NCBI GenBank assembly: GCA_026122225.1 | Contig: JANEZZ010001566.1 | Coordinates: 224,001-288,000, forward strand | Direction: 5' to 3' | DNA length: 64,000 nucleotides | DNA from: Heloderma charlesbogerti | Lineage: Eukaryota > Chordata > Lepidosauria > Squamata > Helodermatidae | In this document: one piece after another, positions 54,969 to 64,000 of the stretch | Layout of the letters: each line of letters starts with the position of its first letter | Position numbering within the stretch: position 1 is the first letter of the stretch | Notes under the pieces: generated by a model | Told to the model about the DNA's origin: nothing | What the model saw: only the letters and a program-made list of their open reading frames with translations | Database searches by the model: none | Translations under genes and position numbers: made by a program

Positions 54969-56744
54969 TCCATGGAGCTGACTGGTGGTTAGCCATCATG
55001 GGAGGTTGAAATAGCAGGGGCATCCTCCTAGACTGGTGCTAAAACAAAAATGGTGTGGTTCTGTGACTTCCACAGTACTCTTGTCATTCATATTTACAAT
55101 GCAAACTTTTGAGATGTTCCAGTTCATTTGAATGCCGAGCATTAAGATCACATTGCATCAAGATTCAACATTAGATGCTCACACAATCCCAATGTATTCC
55201 CCAGAGGAAAAAAGGCTTTTCTGCGCATGGAAAGGGTTGTTCTTTATCTAATTTATCCAGTCGTTACGGTGTTGCCAAAGATGTCTTTTCGGAGCTATTC
55301 ATAGGCTTTTACAGTTTACACTTCATAGGAAGTAGCATCAGTCGATATACCTCAGGACAACAACCTACACAATTCTGAAGCAAATAGCATTTGAAAACCC
55401 ACTCTCAATGTCAGCATGGATCGCTGGATTAAATGGTACATGAAGCTTGAGGGAATGTGGTACAAACTGCAATAGTTAATGCAGGAGGACATGATCCACC
55501 ATAATTGCCTCCTGTCATCCCTGGAGTGTACAGGTAGGTTTAGGCCGAAGAGACAGGGCCCAGTTCAGGCTTCCATGCTGGTGGAGCTTCTCCGATGGAT
55601 ACTTTTATATTATTTGATTGTGGCTTTTATGGTACTGTTTTTGAGAATTTAATTTTTGTCATTCACCACCTCAGCAGTCCCCTTTGTTGGGACAGACATT
55701 ACAAAATTCAAGTAGTTTTTTTTAAAAAAATATAGTTTGGATTCAGAGTTGCATGAGCAGAAATCGACTCAGGCAAGGGAGCTTTCCCACTGCCTCCTCC
55801 TCCCCATTGTAACTCGAAGCCCCACTTCCACGATGCCTCCACCTGATTTTCATCAATTGCCCCCTCCACTGCAGCCCCCCACATGGCATCTCATGCTTTC
55901 CGAGGGCCCTCTGACACCAGGAGAGGCTTTTGGGGACACAGGGGGCTGCAGTGGGGAGGAGTAGGATAAAGCCTCATTGTGTGTACAGATCCAACCCAGA
56001 ATTTTAATTTTTTTAAGTATCCGTCGGCATTGTATTAACATACCATTTACTGGGGTGCTCCACACATGGGATACTTTGGTGTTTCCGTTATCTACTCTGA
56101 CCCCTCCAGATGATCTTGGGTTATTCCTCAATGTGGCCTATCAGGGGCTGTTTTCAGTCACAGATGGGTCATGGGATGCAAGAAGCAAAAGCCTAGGAAC
56201 AAAAGTTTGCTCACACTCAGGATTGACACTCATTTTTCTCCCCCCCCCCCTTCAAGTTGCTAATGTAGATTAGAATACCTCAATTGCTTGAGAGGGTGAA
56301 TGTCCTCCACAGCTTGAGTAGAAACCTTAATGCTGGTTCAAATATGCACAGATATCCCCTTGATTTCATTGACAGTTGGTAGCTGTGTGAAACAACTCCA
56401 TTAAGTTCAAGGTGAAACATCCATGAAAGTTGTCAGTGGGGTCAGATCAATACTGGCTCAAACACAGATGCATGTCACCACTTGATAGTAGTCATCAAGC
56501 GCACTGAACAAACTTGTGAGATCTAGCCAATAGGGGAGGGCACTTGTCCTCTTCTTTATGCATTCTGTAACTCAGATTTCAGAGTATGATGTGTAAGGGA
56601 TGTGTTTGTGCTATGGCCACAGGGCTGGACCAGATTACTATTTTGGGCCCCCTTCCTGCCAATTTAGACCCCATGGGAAAAAAGTGATCATTTGCATTCA
56701 CACTTGACTTCTTACAGTTCCTACAATATATCTACACGAGAGAA
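54969..56744. other. No gene; interval where BDKRB1 might be expected
   Basis: Unassigned, mostly non-repetitive. No frame in 24257-56744 shows GPCR motifs (DRY, CWxP or NPxxY contexts). A C run lies at 56241-56250. Confidence 0.5.
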
Positions 56745-56775
56745 TTCACACAAAAAACAGTTTAGAATGTTTATT
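56745..56775 (-). terminator. ATG2B: Poly(A) signal with downstream GU-rich element
   Basis: On the minus strand AATAAA (56770-56775) is followed at about 15-25 bases by GTTTTTTGTGTGAATTC, a GU/U-rich element. This is the classical arrangement for 3' end cleavage. Confidence 0.7.
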
Positions 56776-58789
56776 TTGGAAATGACACCAGCTGACAAGA
56801 TCATGGGCTAATTGTATTGAATAGAACCTTCTACAAGGCTTTTGCCCTTCAATATACATCACGATTGGTGCCAATAAGCTATGCTCAAAGAGTAGTTAAG
56901 GTTGGGAGGGGGCTACAGTATTTTAAGCAAATATAAGGAAAAATGGACTACGGCGATTTCCTTCCAGAGTGGCTTCTAGTTTTCATACTATTATACAGTG
57001 TTTGTTTGTTTTGCACTAGCAAACTATATACAAAACGAAAACACCAAAAGCTAGCTTTGACAAATATGTAAAAAATATACATGTACACAAACAATTTCTC
57101 TTTATTAATCTAAGATTAGCTTGTTTTGCTTTTTCCTTTCATAGAAATAGAGTACAAGTGCACAATTTGTATTACTGAGCCAACTTGATTTCAAAATGTA
57201 AACATGATTCAGCATTCGCAGCAAGTTGAACTTGCTGTCAAAAGCATAAGCTGTAAAAGGCTGGTGATGGAGGCAATATTATAACAATAAAGATCCAAGA
57301 GTGCACATATCCTCATGTTTTTACTGTTGAAAACAATGCTCTATTGCCATGAGACCAAGTGTGTTATATAATTTAAAGTCAATGAACTGTTTTGATATTA
57401 TTTTACAAGTATATCACATAGTTTAAAAAAATAGGTATCACATTTGCAGGTTGCCTAGATAGACTCCATTTCAAATGGAGTCAGTTTTTTACATCAGCTG
57501 CTGCTGACATAAGACATGGAACTTCAAGGGTCCTTCTTATGGCTTACAAGTTCACTAAACAATTCTAAATGTGAACTATTATAAATACAGATTGATCACA
57601 TTCTTAAGTGAGGGACAAAATACAGAAGCCTACAGAAATGTGCTCCTTGGCTATGATCCAGCAGTGATGGGTGCATGAAGCTCCAGGTGTGCAGCAGCTT
57701 CTCTGCTTTTCTCTATGAGAAGCACTTTTAAAGGAAAGTACAGGAAACCTCTGCATGCATAGGGCTTTGGATTATGCTCTACGATATTGACGTAGCTTTT
57801 CTGATACTACTGCTCTACACTAGATACATGTTGAGGTTGCTCCCCCATCACCATCTAATATTCTGATGGAAAAAGGAACGTTCACTTAATAGAACTTGCT
57901 GTGCTGCCTTCTGCATAGTCAGAGATGAGGAGCGTGGTGGTAGCTGGTTTTTAGAAGAAATATGGAGGCCTTTCTAAGCAAATATTTCAACAAGGTACTG
58001 CAATTGTATGCAAATGAGGCTTGAGAAATCAAAACTGTCAATGTGAACCCACTGTAAAAAGCGCCCCCCCATCACCTATGTAAAGAGGCTTGAGTTTAAT
58101 TCACATATTATTTTACACTTTTCATATAATACATTGTATCTTAAGTATACTTAATAGTATATTAAGTTATTAATAGTAACATTCATAATTAGGTTCTTAA
58201 AAGTTCCAGTGAAATTCACGTTCCTTAAGCTTACCCCTGTTGATGGACAAAATACTTTGTGTCTGTATACATCTGAAGTACATATACAGATATCTGGCCT
58301 GAATCAGGAAACTGAGAACACAATAGTGGCTGCCTGTTACTTACTCTAAAAAAGCTGCATTGGGATCTAAAAATGCATGGGTTTGCTTGCAGTCTTCTTT
58401 CCTCTCAATACAATCCCATAGTTCCGCTATGTGCGCAAACCTAGATCAGTGGTCAGCTATTGGCAACTGGCCATACCTAACCTACATGCTAACCTCTTAC
58501 TAGCTCACTACTGCAGACTGATCTATTTGTTTGTAGCCTTCCTTGTGGTCATACATGTTGGGCCAGAATGGGGGCTGCAGTCCAGTTGGCTAGAAGCAGA
58601 GACAAGCAAAGGAGCCCTGGGCTTTTCAAATCTTCCTGAGTTGAAAGCATATAAATTGGTCTTTAAGCCTGATACTTGCGCATTTGATCCCGTGTTTCAT
58701 CTAATCTAGTAATCAGAGATCATGAATGGCTGCCAGCTTAAGCAGTGTAGTAAAAAGTGTACAGTGCACTTTGGTATAGCCAATGGGCT

Positions 58790-59060
58790 TGTTCACACAT
58801 CATGATAGCCCATCATAGCATAATTTACCCATAGGGGCTGTTGTGACATGCCAAGCACCCGTGGGTACCTGGCTTTCTGTATTATGTAAACCCAGGTGGC
58901 AGGGGTTGTTTGAGGGTTAGCCAGCCCTCAAATAACCCCTGCTGCCTAGGTTGGCATGACACAGCAAGCTGGGCACCATGCAAAAATGTGGTCACCAGGC
59001 ACAACACAACAACCCTCCTGGGTAAATTAAGCCACAGTGGGCTGTCAAGTCAAGCAAATC
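58790..59060. mobile_element. Foldback MITE, family F, in the ATG2B 3' UTR
   Basis: Arms 'TAATTTACCCATAGGGGCTG' / 'CCTCCTGGGTAAATTA' and 'CCAGGTGGCAGGGGTTGTTT' / 'AATAACCCCTGCTGCC' are inverted. Non-coding. Confidence 0.72.
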
Positions 59061-59225
59061 AAGTCAATGTCACTTACAATGCATCTTCTTCCCACAGTAC
59101 TAAAAATGTGGTTCTTTCAATATTAGCTGGACACTAAAAAAGCATTTATGATAGGGCTGCTTTGTTTGCTTCCATAGCGGACAAGAAGCCAACCAAGTGC
59201 CAGTACAGTTTCTTGTATGTCAATT

Positions 59226-59655
59226 TCACCAGGCTGGTTCGCACATTACGCTAAGCCATGGTGGAGTTTGTTGAGATCTGGCTTGTCATTGTATCCGAAT
59301 CCCTCCCCACAAACGAACCATGTTTTGTTAATCAGCTACAAACCACAAATAGAAGCCATGGCTTGTTGCTGGTTTATGAAGTATGGCTTGTTTAAACCAT
59401 GGCGTGTTATGATGTCTGAACACAGAACCGTGGCTTATCCGTGGCTTGGTTGAGCTGCTGCCTGTCCCAAAACAGAAGTACCCACCAAGAGCAGCCTGAA
59501 AGTGAAACTCTCTAAAAGCTGGCAAAATGTATGTGAGATAAACAAATCAGAAATAGGAAAAATAACATGCAGTTTGTTTGCTCGTTTGCAAGACAATTCA
59601 TGGCTAAAGCAACAAACCATGGTTAACATAAATCATGGCGTAGTGTTACATGCTA
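59226..59655. mobile_element. Foldback MITE, family F, in the ATG2B 3' UTR
   Basis: Left end 'TTCGCACATTACGCTAAGCC' and right end 'ATCATGGCGTAGTGTTACAT' are inverted versions of each other. Inner pairs of the type ACCATGG(T/C) recur. Partly degenerate. Confidence 0.65.
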
Positions 59656-61978
59656 ACACAGCCACTGAGTAAATAGCAAATTAAGCCCCTAAAGGGGAAC
59701 TGACAAACAAATGAGATCAGTAACATTCCCAATGAGCCTATGTAAGATAGCAACATACTGAGAAAAAGTTATTTCTGAAACAACTGTTGATGAGCGTTTT
59801 AAGTCAACGATACTACCTCCCCAGTAATGTAAGAATTCCAGGTGAAGTGGTCTGTCTGTCTTTTCTTAGACTGTGGGACTAATCTCTTAAATTGTGACTG
59901 GTCTGGCCATCCATCTCAATTACTACTTCTATTATTCAATCTGTAAATACTGCCAAGAGCAGTCTCAATTCACATGGAACAGTACACATGCCCACCTATG
60001 AATGAAGGGTACTGCCTTTAAGAGACTTCTTAAAAAACCCATTATTGTAGTGTGAATATCGTAATCACTGCTGTGAACTGGAGAATGATTACTTCACATT
60101 AAATGCTTTTGACAAGGTACCTGGAGCATCCATCATAGTAGTTTGAATGTCCCCAAATACCTTAGGCCAAGGATAGGCACTCTAAGGTTAACGGGCAATG
60201 TTTTAAACATAGAATAAACAACCTGTGGGCATGGTGCCAAATGAGAATCGGGGAAAGCTTTGCAGTTATGGATAGGGCCCATGGGCCTTATGTCGGCTAT
60301 GGTTAGCTAAAGGAAACAATGATGGGGAAAGAATGACTTTGTCTTGAGCAAAGACAAACATGCAGATATGGCTAATATCAGAAACAAGAATACTGGGCTA
60401 GAGTACAATTTCTCATATGCTTTAAAAATATACAGCTGATCATTGTGTAACTGTTGAGGCACCAAGGTTATTGGTGCTTGCTCTTTGCCCTACTAGCACC
60501 TGTCTCTACCAGCCATACAAAATACAGTCTGTTTATCACTCTTTCTTATGCACACACACAGAAGTCGGCTGCCTCTGTCCAGAGGGCTTTATTTATTAAA
60601 AGTACATACAGCTCATCAAAGTAGCTAATGACAGCAACTGTTTTACTTCCTGATACCTACATTAACAAATGATTAATGAGACTATTTTATTATGAAGAAA
60701 CTGCTAAAGAAGAGTCACTGCAGTTTCCACTGTACAGCAGGGCAGAGGCTTTTTTTCTTTTTAACAGGAATCTAAATCTGTATCTCTCAGTTCTCTTATC
60801 TATTATTTCTGAGCTGATTGGATTTCTAATGAAGAATTACACACGTTAAGATTTGGACACACTTAAAACATTAAGATTGTGTGAAACAGCAACTTGTCAG
60901 ATGAGTTTTAAAATCTTCTGATGTCTGAACAAGTTAAAAATTCTCTTCCAACAAAACTTTAACAAAAGGTGAATTAATAAGATGTAACTTGCATAGCATT
61001 TAAACTGAATCATGAGACCACATTCCTTCAAAAACTACAACAGCCATTTCGTGTGTGTGCACACATGTGCAAAGCCAAACACTCACTAGATTTTTTTTGC
61101 TATCCAGCAACATGAATAACTAAGCACTGCATTTAATTTTTATTGTTGTTGATGATCCTGTAGTGTTTTGTCCCTTTAAATAATTTGCATACGGTTTTAA
61201 ACCACATTAGGATAAAACGCACATTACATTTTATTAACAACTATTTTTTTAAAAAGCAGTGTACAGGCTAAATTCTTTAAAGTGCAACACAACAGAACAT
61301 GTCTGCAATATTCAGATTGCTCAAATCTCCACAAAAGGAGGAATTCAACATGTAGGCAAAACAAATAATTTCCACAATTGTATGAAAACAATTTTTTTTT
61401 TAACCAGGTATTGAGACAGATTGTCCTTGTTGTTAAGTGCCACATGAGAGGCAAATGCTCACAGCCAGCAAAATAATTGAGTTCCCAGTTACTTTTTAAT
61501 ATCCTGCAGTGTCCATGTTTCATGTCAGACATCTACCCTGTTACAGAAGGGCACTGATGTAGCCCTTTGCTAAAAACATTATTTGACCATGCTTGGGGAA
61601 TACCTTTAAACATACATGTAGACTCACAAGTAGGGCAAGTGTGGTTGCTTCAAAACAAAACCCCCCAACAAAAATCAAGATACCAGGGGACATATGGTAC
61701 CTACTTTAAACCCAGGATATTGTGGATTAGGCAGAAAAGGTGCCACTCCATTTGGCACTGACCAGCAGGTGTTGGTAGCCTGCACTATGCCAACGACTCA
61801 AGTACCAAACTTGCTTTCTACTTGAATATTTCAGGTTTTGACATCAAATTGCTTTGCAATCTCTTGCGTTCCTGAGATGAGCATATGAAAAGGATACGTT
61901 CCACCTAAAGCTGCCATGAGGATAAGCGTTTTATGCTTCCAAATTCCCGATCTCTGTGCATCAAACATGTTTAAGCTA

Positions 61979-62209
61979 TCAATCCTCTCCACGGCGCCAT
62001 TTCTGAGACTCTTCCTGTCGTACATCAGGCCTGATCTGGTTTCTCATGCCACCTAAAACATTTGACGTTGCCTCTGTTGCAACTATGAGAGGCTTCACCA
62101 CAGTTGGTGGAATCTGCCGGAGAACTCCTCCTACTGCTCCAGTTACCCCTCTGTTCTCATGTTCACGAGCAGCAGTTTCATAGATGGTATGTGCTGTATC
62201 CGTAATCCC
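61979..62209 (-). CDS. ATG2B: ATG2B, last coding exon (C-terminus)
   Basis: Encodes the final 76 residues of ATG2B, a very large rod-like protein that transfers lipids from the ER to the growing phagophore and works with WIPI proteins and ATG9 in autophagy. On the minus strand the exon begins at 62209 directly after a splice acceptor (polypyrimidine-rich, ending CTTTCTCAAG at 62219-62210) and stops at TGA 61981-61979. Recognisable, highly conserved features of the ATG2 C-terminal region are 'ITDTAHTIYETAAREHE', 'GVTGAVGGVLRQIPP', 'VVKPLIVATEATSNVLGGM' and 'RNQIRPDVR'. The reading frame upstream of 62209 (an ATG at 62233) is intronic. The residues before GIT in other vertebrates (a VxE-type sequence) are supplied by the previous exon, outside the window. 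Confidence 0.96.
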   Translation of the reverse strand, partial: GITDTAHTIYETAAREHENRGVTGAVGGVLRQIPPTVVKPLIVATEATSNVLGGMRNQIRPDVRQEESQKWRRGED

Positions 62210-63294
62210 CTTGAGAAAGCCACAAACACACAAAACCGGGTAAGCAAAATTGCACAGTCTGGTCTAGTGAAGTACTTCACTGCAAACTGTTTCAGGTGTT
62301 AGATCATGGAGTCTTGTAGGCTGCTGTACCTCCAGCAGCCCCACCGCTCATTTACATCCCAAGTGTCCCCATTATCCACTGCAACGAAGCAGGGCTGGCG
62401 TTGCCTTCCCACAGAGCAGCAACACAATGAATTAGCTTCACAATGGCCAACTACCTTAATGGCCTTGTGAGTAGTCTAAGTTCAGCAGGCTGCTTTCATA
62501 GGGAGTGAATGCAACCCAGTGGTAAAATGCAACACGTGGCCTACTGGGTGCAGAGGCACAAAATGTGAAGCACTCATTTCAGTCAACTTCCATTCATTGC
62601 AATGGAGCTTGTGAACAAGCAGATGATGCAGCAGTCATAGGCAATGGTGGTCAGGAGTTTCCCTGTGACTTTTGAAGGGCAGTTCTTGTGTAACAGATGG
62701 GCAGCTGCCAAGGCCTCTGGGATGTTTGCCCGAGAAAATAAACATGGGGAAAAAGACACTCCCTAAATAGAGTGATGGATGAACACAGACTCATTTACTG
62801 ATAGTTTATGGTTCTTACGTTTAAATAATAATTCTTCAAGACAGTGTTTCTCATAGTTTTGGAAGGACTTGATTACTCATTGAATCTTGTATGATTGTTA
62901 ATTCTATAAAGATCTGTCTTAATTACAATGTTTATTTTTGGTTACATGCATATTGTATTTTCTGGTCATCCTTGGATTTATATTTTCATTTTGTTTGGTT
63001 TAATTTGAAGAAATACAATAAAATATCATTAAAAACCTCAAACAATAGCAGAGAATAGAAAAATGAAGGGAAACAAATGACCCTGACTGATGCTGCAGCA
63101 AGACTGCTGCTGTGGGAAAGTTCTCTTTAGCTGATGCAAGCACAGGGAGAAATGGGCAAGAAAAATACTCAATTCGACCTTTTAAGACATGCAAAGTAAT
63201 GACGCCTGCCCTCTTGGGGACAAAGGGGTGAGTGCCAGTTTCCTGACTCAAGTTTTCAGTATTTTCCACGCCTTAAGAGAGAAGTTAGGTAGGT
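62210..63294 (-). other. ATG2B: ATG2B last intron (part)
   Basis: No further ATG2B exon was found to the right. The sequence is unassigned and AT-rich after 62820. An intronic A/T-rich stretch at 62950-63060 has chance frames only. Confidence 0.6.
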
Positions 63295-63960
63295 ATTAAA
63301 TTTTATTCATTTATTTGACTTGTATCCCACCTTTCTACTAACAATGGCACTCAGGGCATCTTACAATCACAAATAAAACTTGATAAAACAGTAATAAAAC
63401 ATATACATTCAGCACAATTTAAAACATAACAGTAACAAAGTATACACAGCCTCTAGCCCAACTGCCCCACTTACACACCACTTACACACTTATTCAAGCG
63501 GACACCAAAGGTCCGCTTGAATAAAGTGGTCTTTGCCTGCCAGCGGAAGGATAATAGAAAGGCAACAAGCCTAGCCTCCCTTGGCAGGGAACTCCAAAGC
63601 TGGGGACCAAGATGGCCCCCTTTTGCGCCGCCATCAAACGAGCCTCTCAAGGCGACACTCTTGAAAGGAAGGCCTCTCCAGAAGATCTTAAGAACCAGTC
63701 AGACTCACATATGGTAGAAGGGAAGTCTTTCAGATAGCCTGATCCCAAGCAGTATAGGGCTTTATAGGTCATACCCAGCACTTTGAATATTGTCTGGAAA
63801 AAGATAGGTAGCTAGGAACAAGGGAGTCACGTGCTCCCTGTAACCAGCCCCAATCAATTGTCTGGCTGCAGCATTCTGGACCACCTGAAGTTTCTGAACA
63901 GTTTCTGGAAGTTTCTGAACAAAACATTTGGAGGTCTGGGGGCCATTTCTGCCTGCAAGA
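63295..63960 (-). repeat. L2-type LINE 3' fragment in the ATG2B intron
   Basis: The minus-strand tail at 63295-63440 ('AAGTCAAATAAATGAATAAA') is followed by the C-terminal RT region near 63590 (complement of 'CCTTGGCAGGGAACTCCAAA') and more LINE sequence to 63900. A 19-23 bp duplication of AGTTTCTGAACA-type words lies at about 63889-63922. Confidence 0.7.
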
Positions 63961-64000
63961 TCCCTGCTGTGAGCTGCATTCCCCTGCTGTGAGCCGGGCA

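Larger units (their letters stand above)
56750..61978 (-). other. ATG2B: Proposed ATG2B 3' UTR, about 5.2 kb
   Basis: Starts directly after the ATG2B stop codon and is placed to end at the strong poly(A) signal at 56770-56775. The sequence is AT-rich, largely free of common repeats, and lacks coding potential, as expected for a long 3' UTR. Earlier signals that could give shorter forms are at 61230-61235, 60588-60597 and 57101-57106. Two foldback MITEs lie inside (58790-59060 and 59226-59655). The extent is inferred; shorter isoforms are equally possible. Confidence 0.55.

Noticed and set aside
54594..54992. 132-codon plus-strand frame
   Set aside because: Another family B MITE, not a gene.
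58431..58709. 92-codon frame considered as a BDKRB1 remnant
   Set aside because: No DRY, CWxP or NPxxY context and no alignment to kinin receptors by eye; it lies within the proposed ATG2B 3' UTR.
62210..62233. ATG at 62233 as the start of a small gene
   Set aside because: Those codons are intronic; the conserved ATG2B sequence begins right after the acceptor at 62210.

Overview
This window is vertebrate nuclear DNA, almost certainly from a squamate reptile (a lizard or lizard-like lineage). The evidence is the repeat set: CR1 LINEs, a BovB (RTE) LINE fragment, a Sauria-type SINE, L2-type LINE tails, a Tc1 transposon and many foldback MITEs, together with two genes that are neighbours in other vertebrates. 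It is not a microbial or accessory-type region. Nearly all long open frames in it are repeat-derived or chance.

Only two host genes are supported. A kinin receptor of the bradykinin B2 type (BDKRB2) has its main coding exon on the plus strand at 23107-24256. The last coding exon of the autophagy lipid-transfer gene ATG2B is on the minus strand at 61979-62209, with a proposed 3' UTR of about 5.2 kb running down to a strong poly(A) signal at 56770-56775. The two genes are tail to tail, as in the vertebrate order BDKRB2 - BDKRB1 - ATG2B - GSKIP. I see no BDKRB1 between them.

Layout. 1-23.1 kb: repeats and non-coding DNA upstream of, or intronic to, BDKRB2. It contains a CR1 split by a BovB insertion (256-2116), L2 tails (5.6-6.8 kb), a Tc1 element split by a SINE (12.4-14.4 kb) and several MITEs. 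23.1-24.3 kb: BDKRB2. 24.3-33 kb: more MITEs, L2 and SINEs. 33.0-37.9 kb: a near full-length but dead CR1 with a solo LTR nested in its 5' UTR. 37.9-56.7 kb: a dense mosaic of nested CR1, SINEs, Harbinger-like and other MITEs and simple repeats. 56.7-62.2 kb: the ATG2B 3' end, mostly unique AT-rich sequence plus two foldback MITEs. 62.2-64 kb: ATG2B intron with an L2 fragment.

The most informative content is the insertion record. Several insertions have target-site duplications that can be read directly (12 bp for BovB, 13 and 14 bp for SINEs, 4 bp TTAC for the LTR, TA for Tc1, TAA/TTA for Harbinger-like MITEs). Some have empty sites visible in paralogous repeat copies in the same window. I found no sign of a previously undescribed system. 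The observations most worth following up are the unusual ligand-site and tail residues of the receptor, the apparent absence of BDKRB1, and the dsRNA-forming repeats in the ATG2B 3' UTR.
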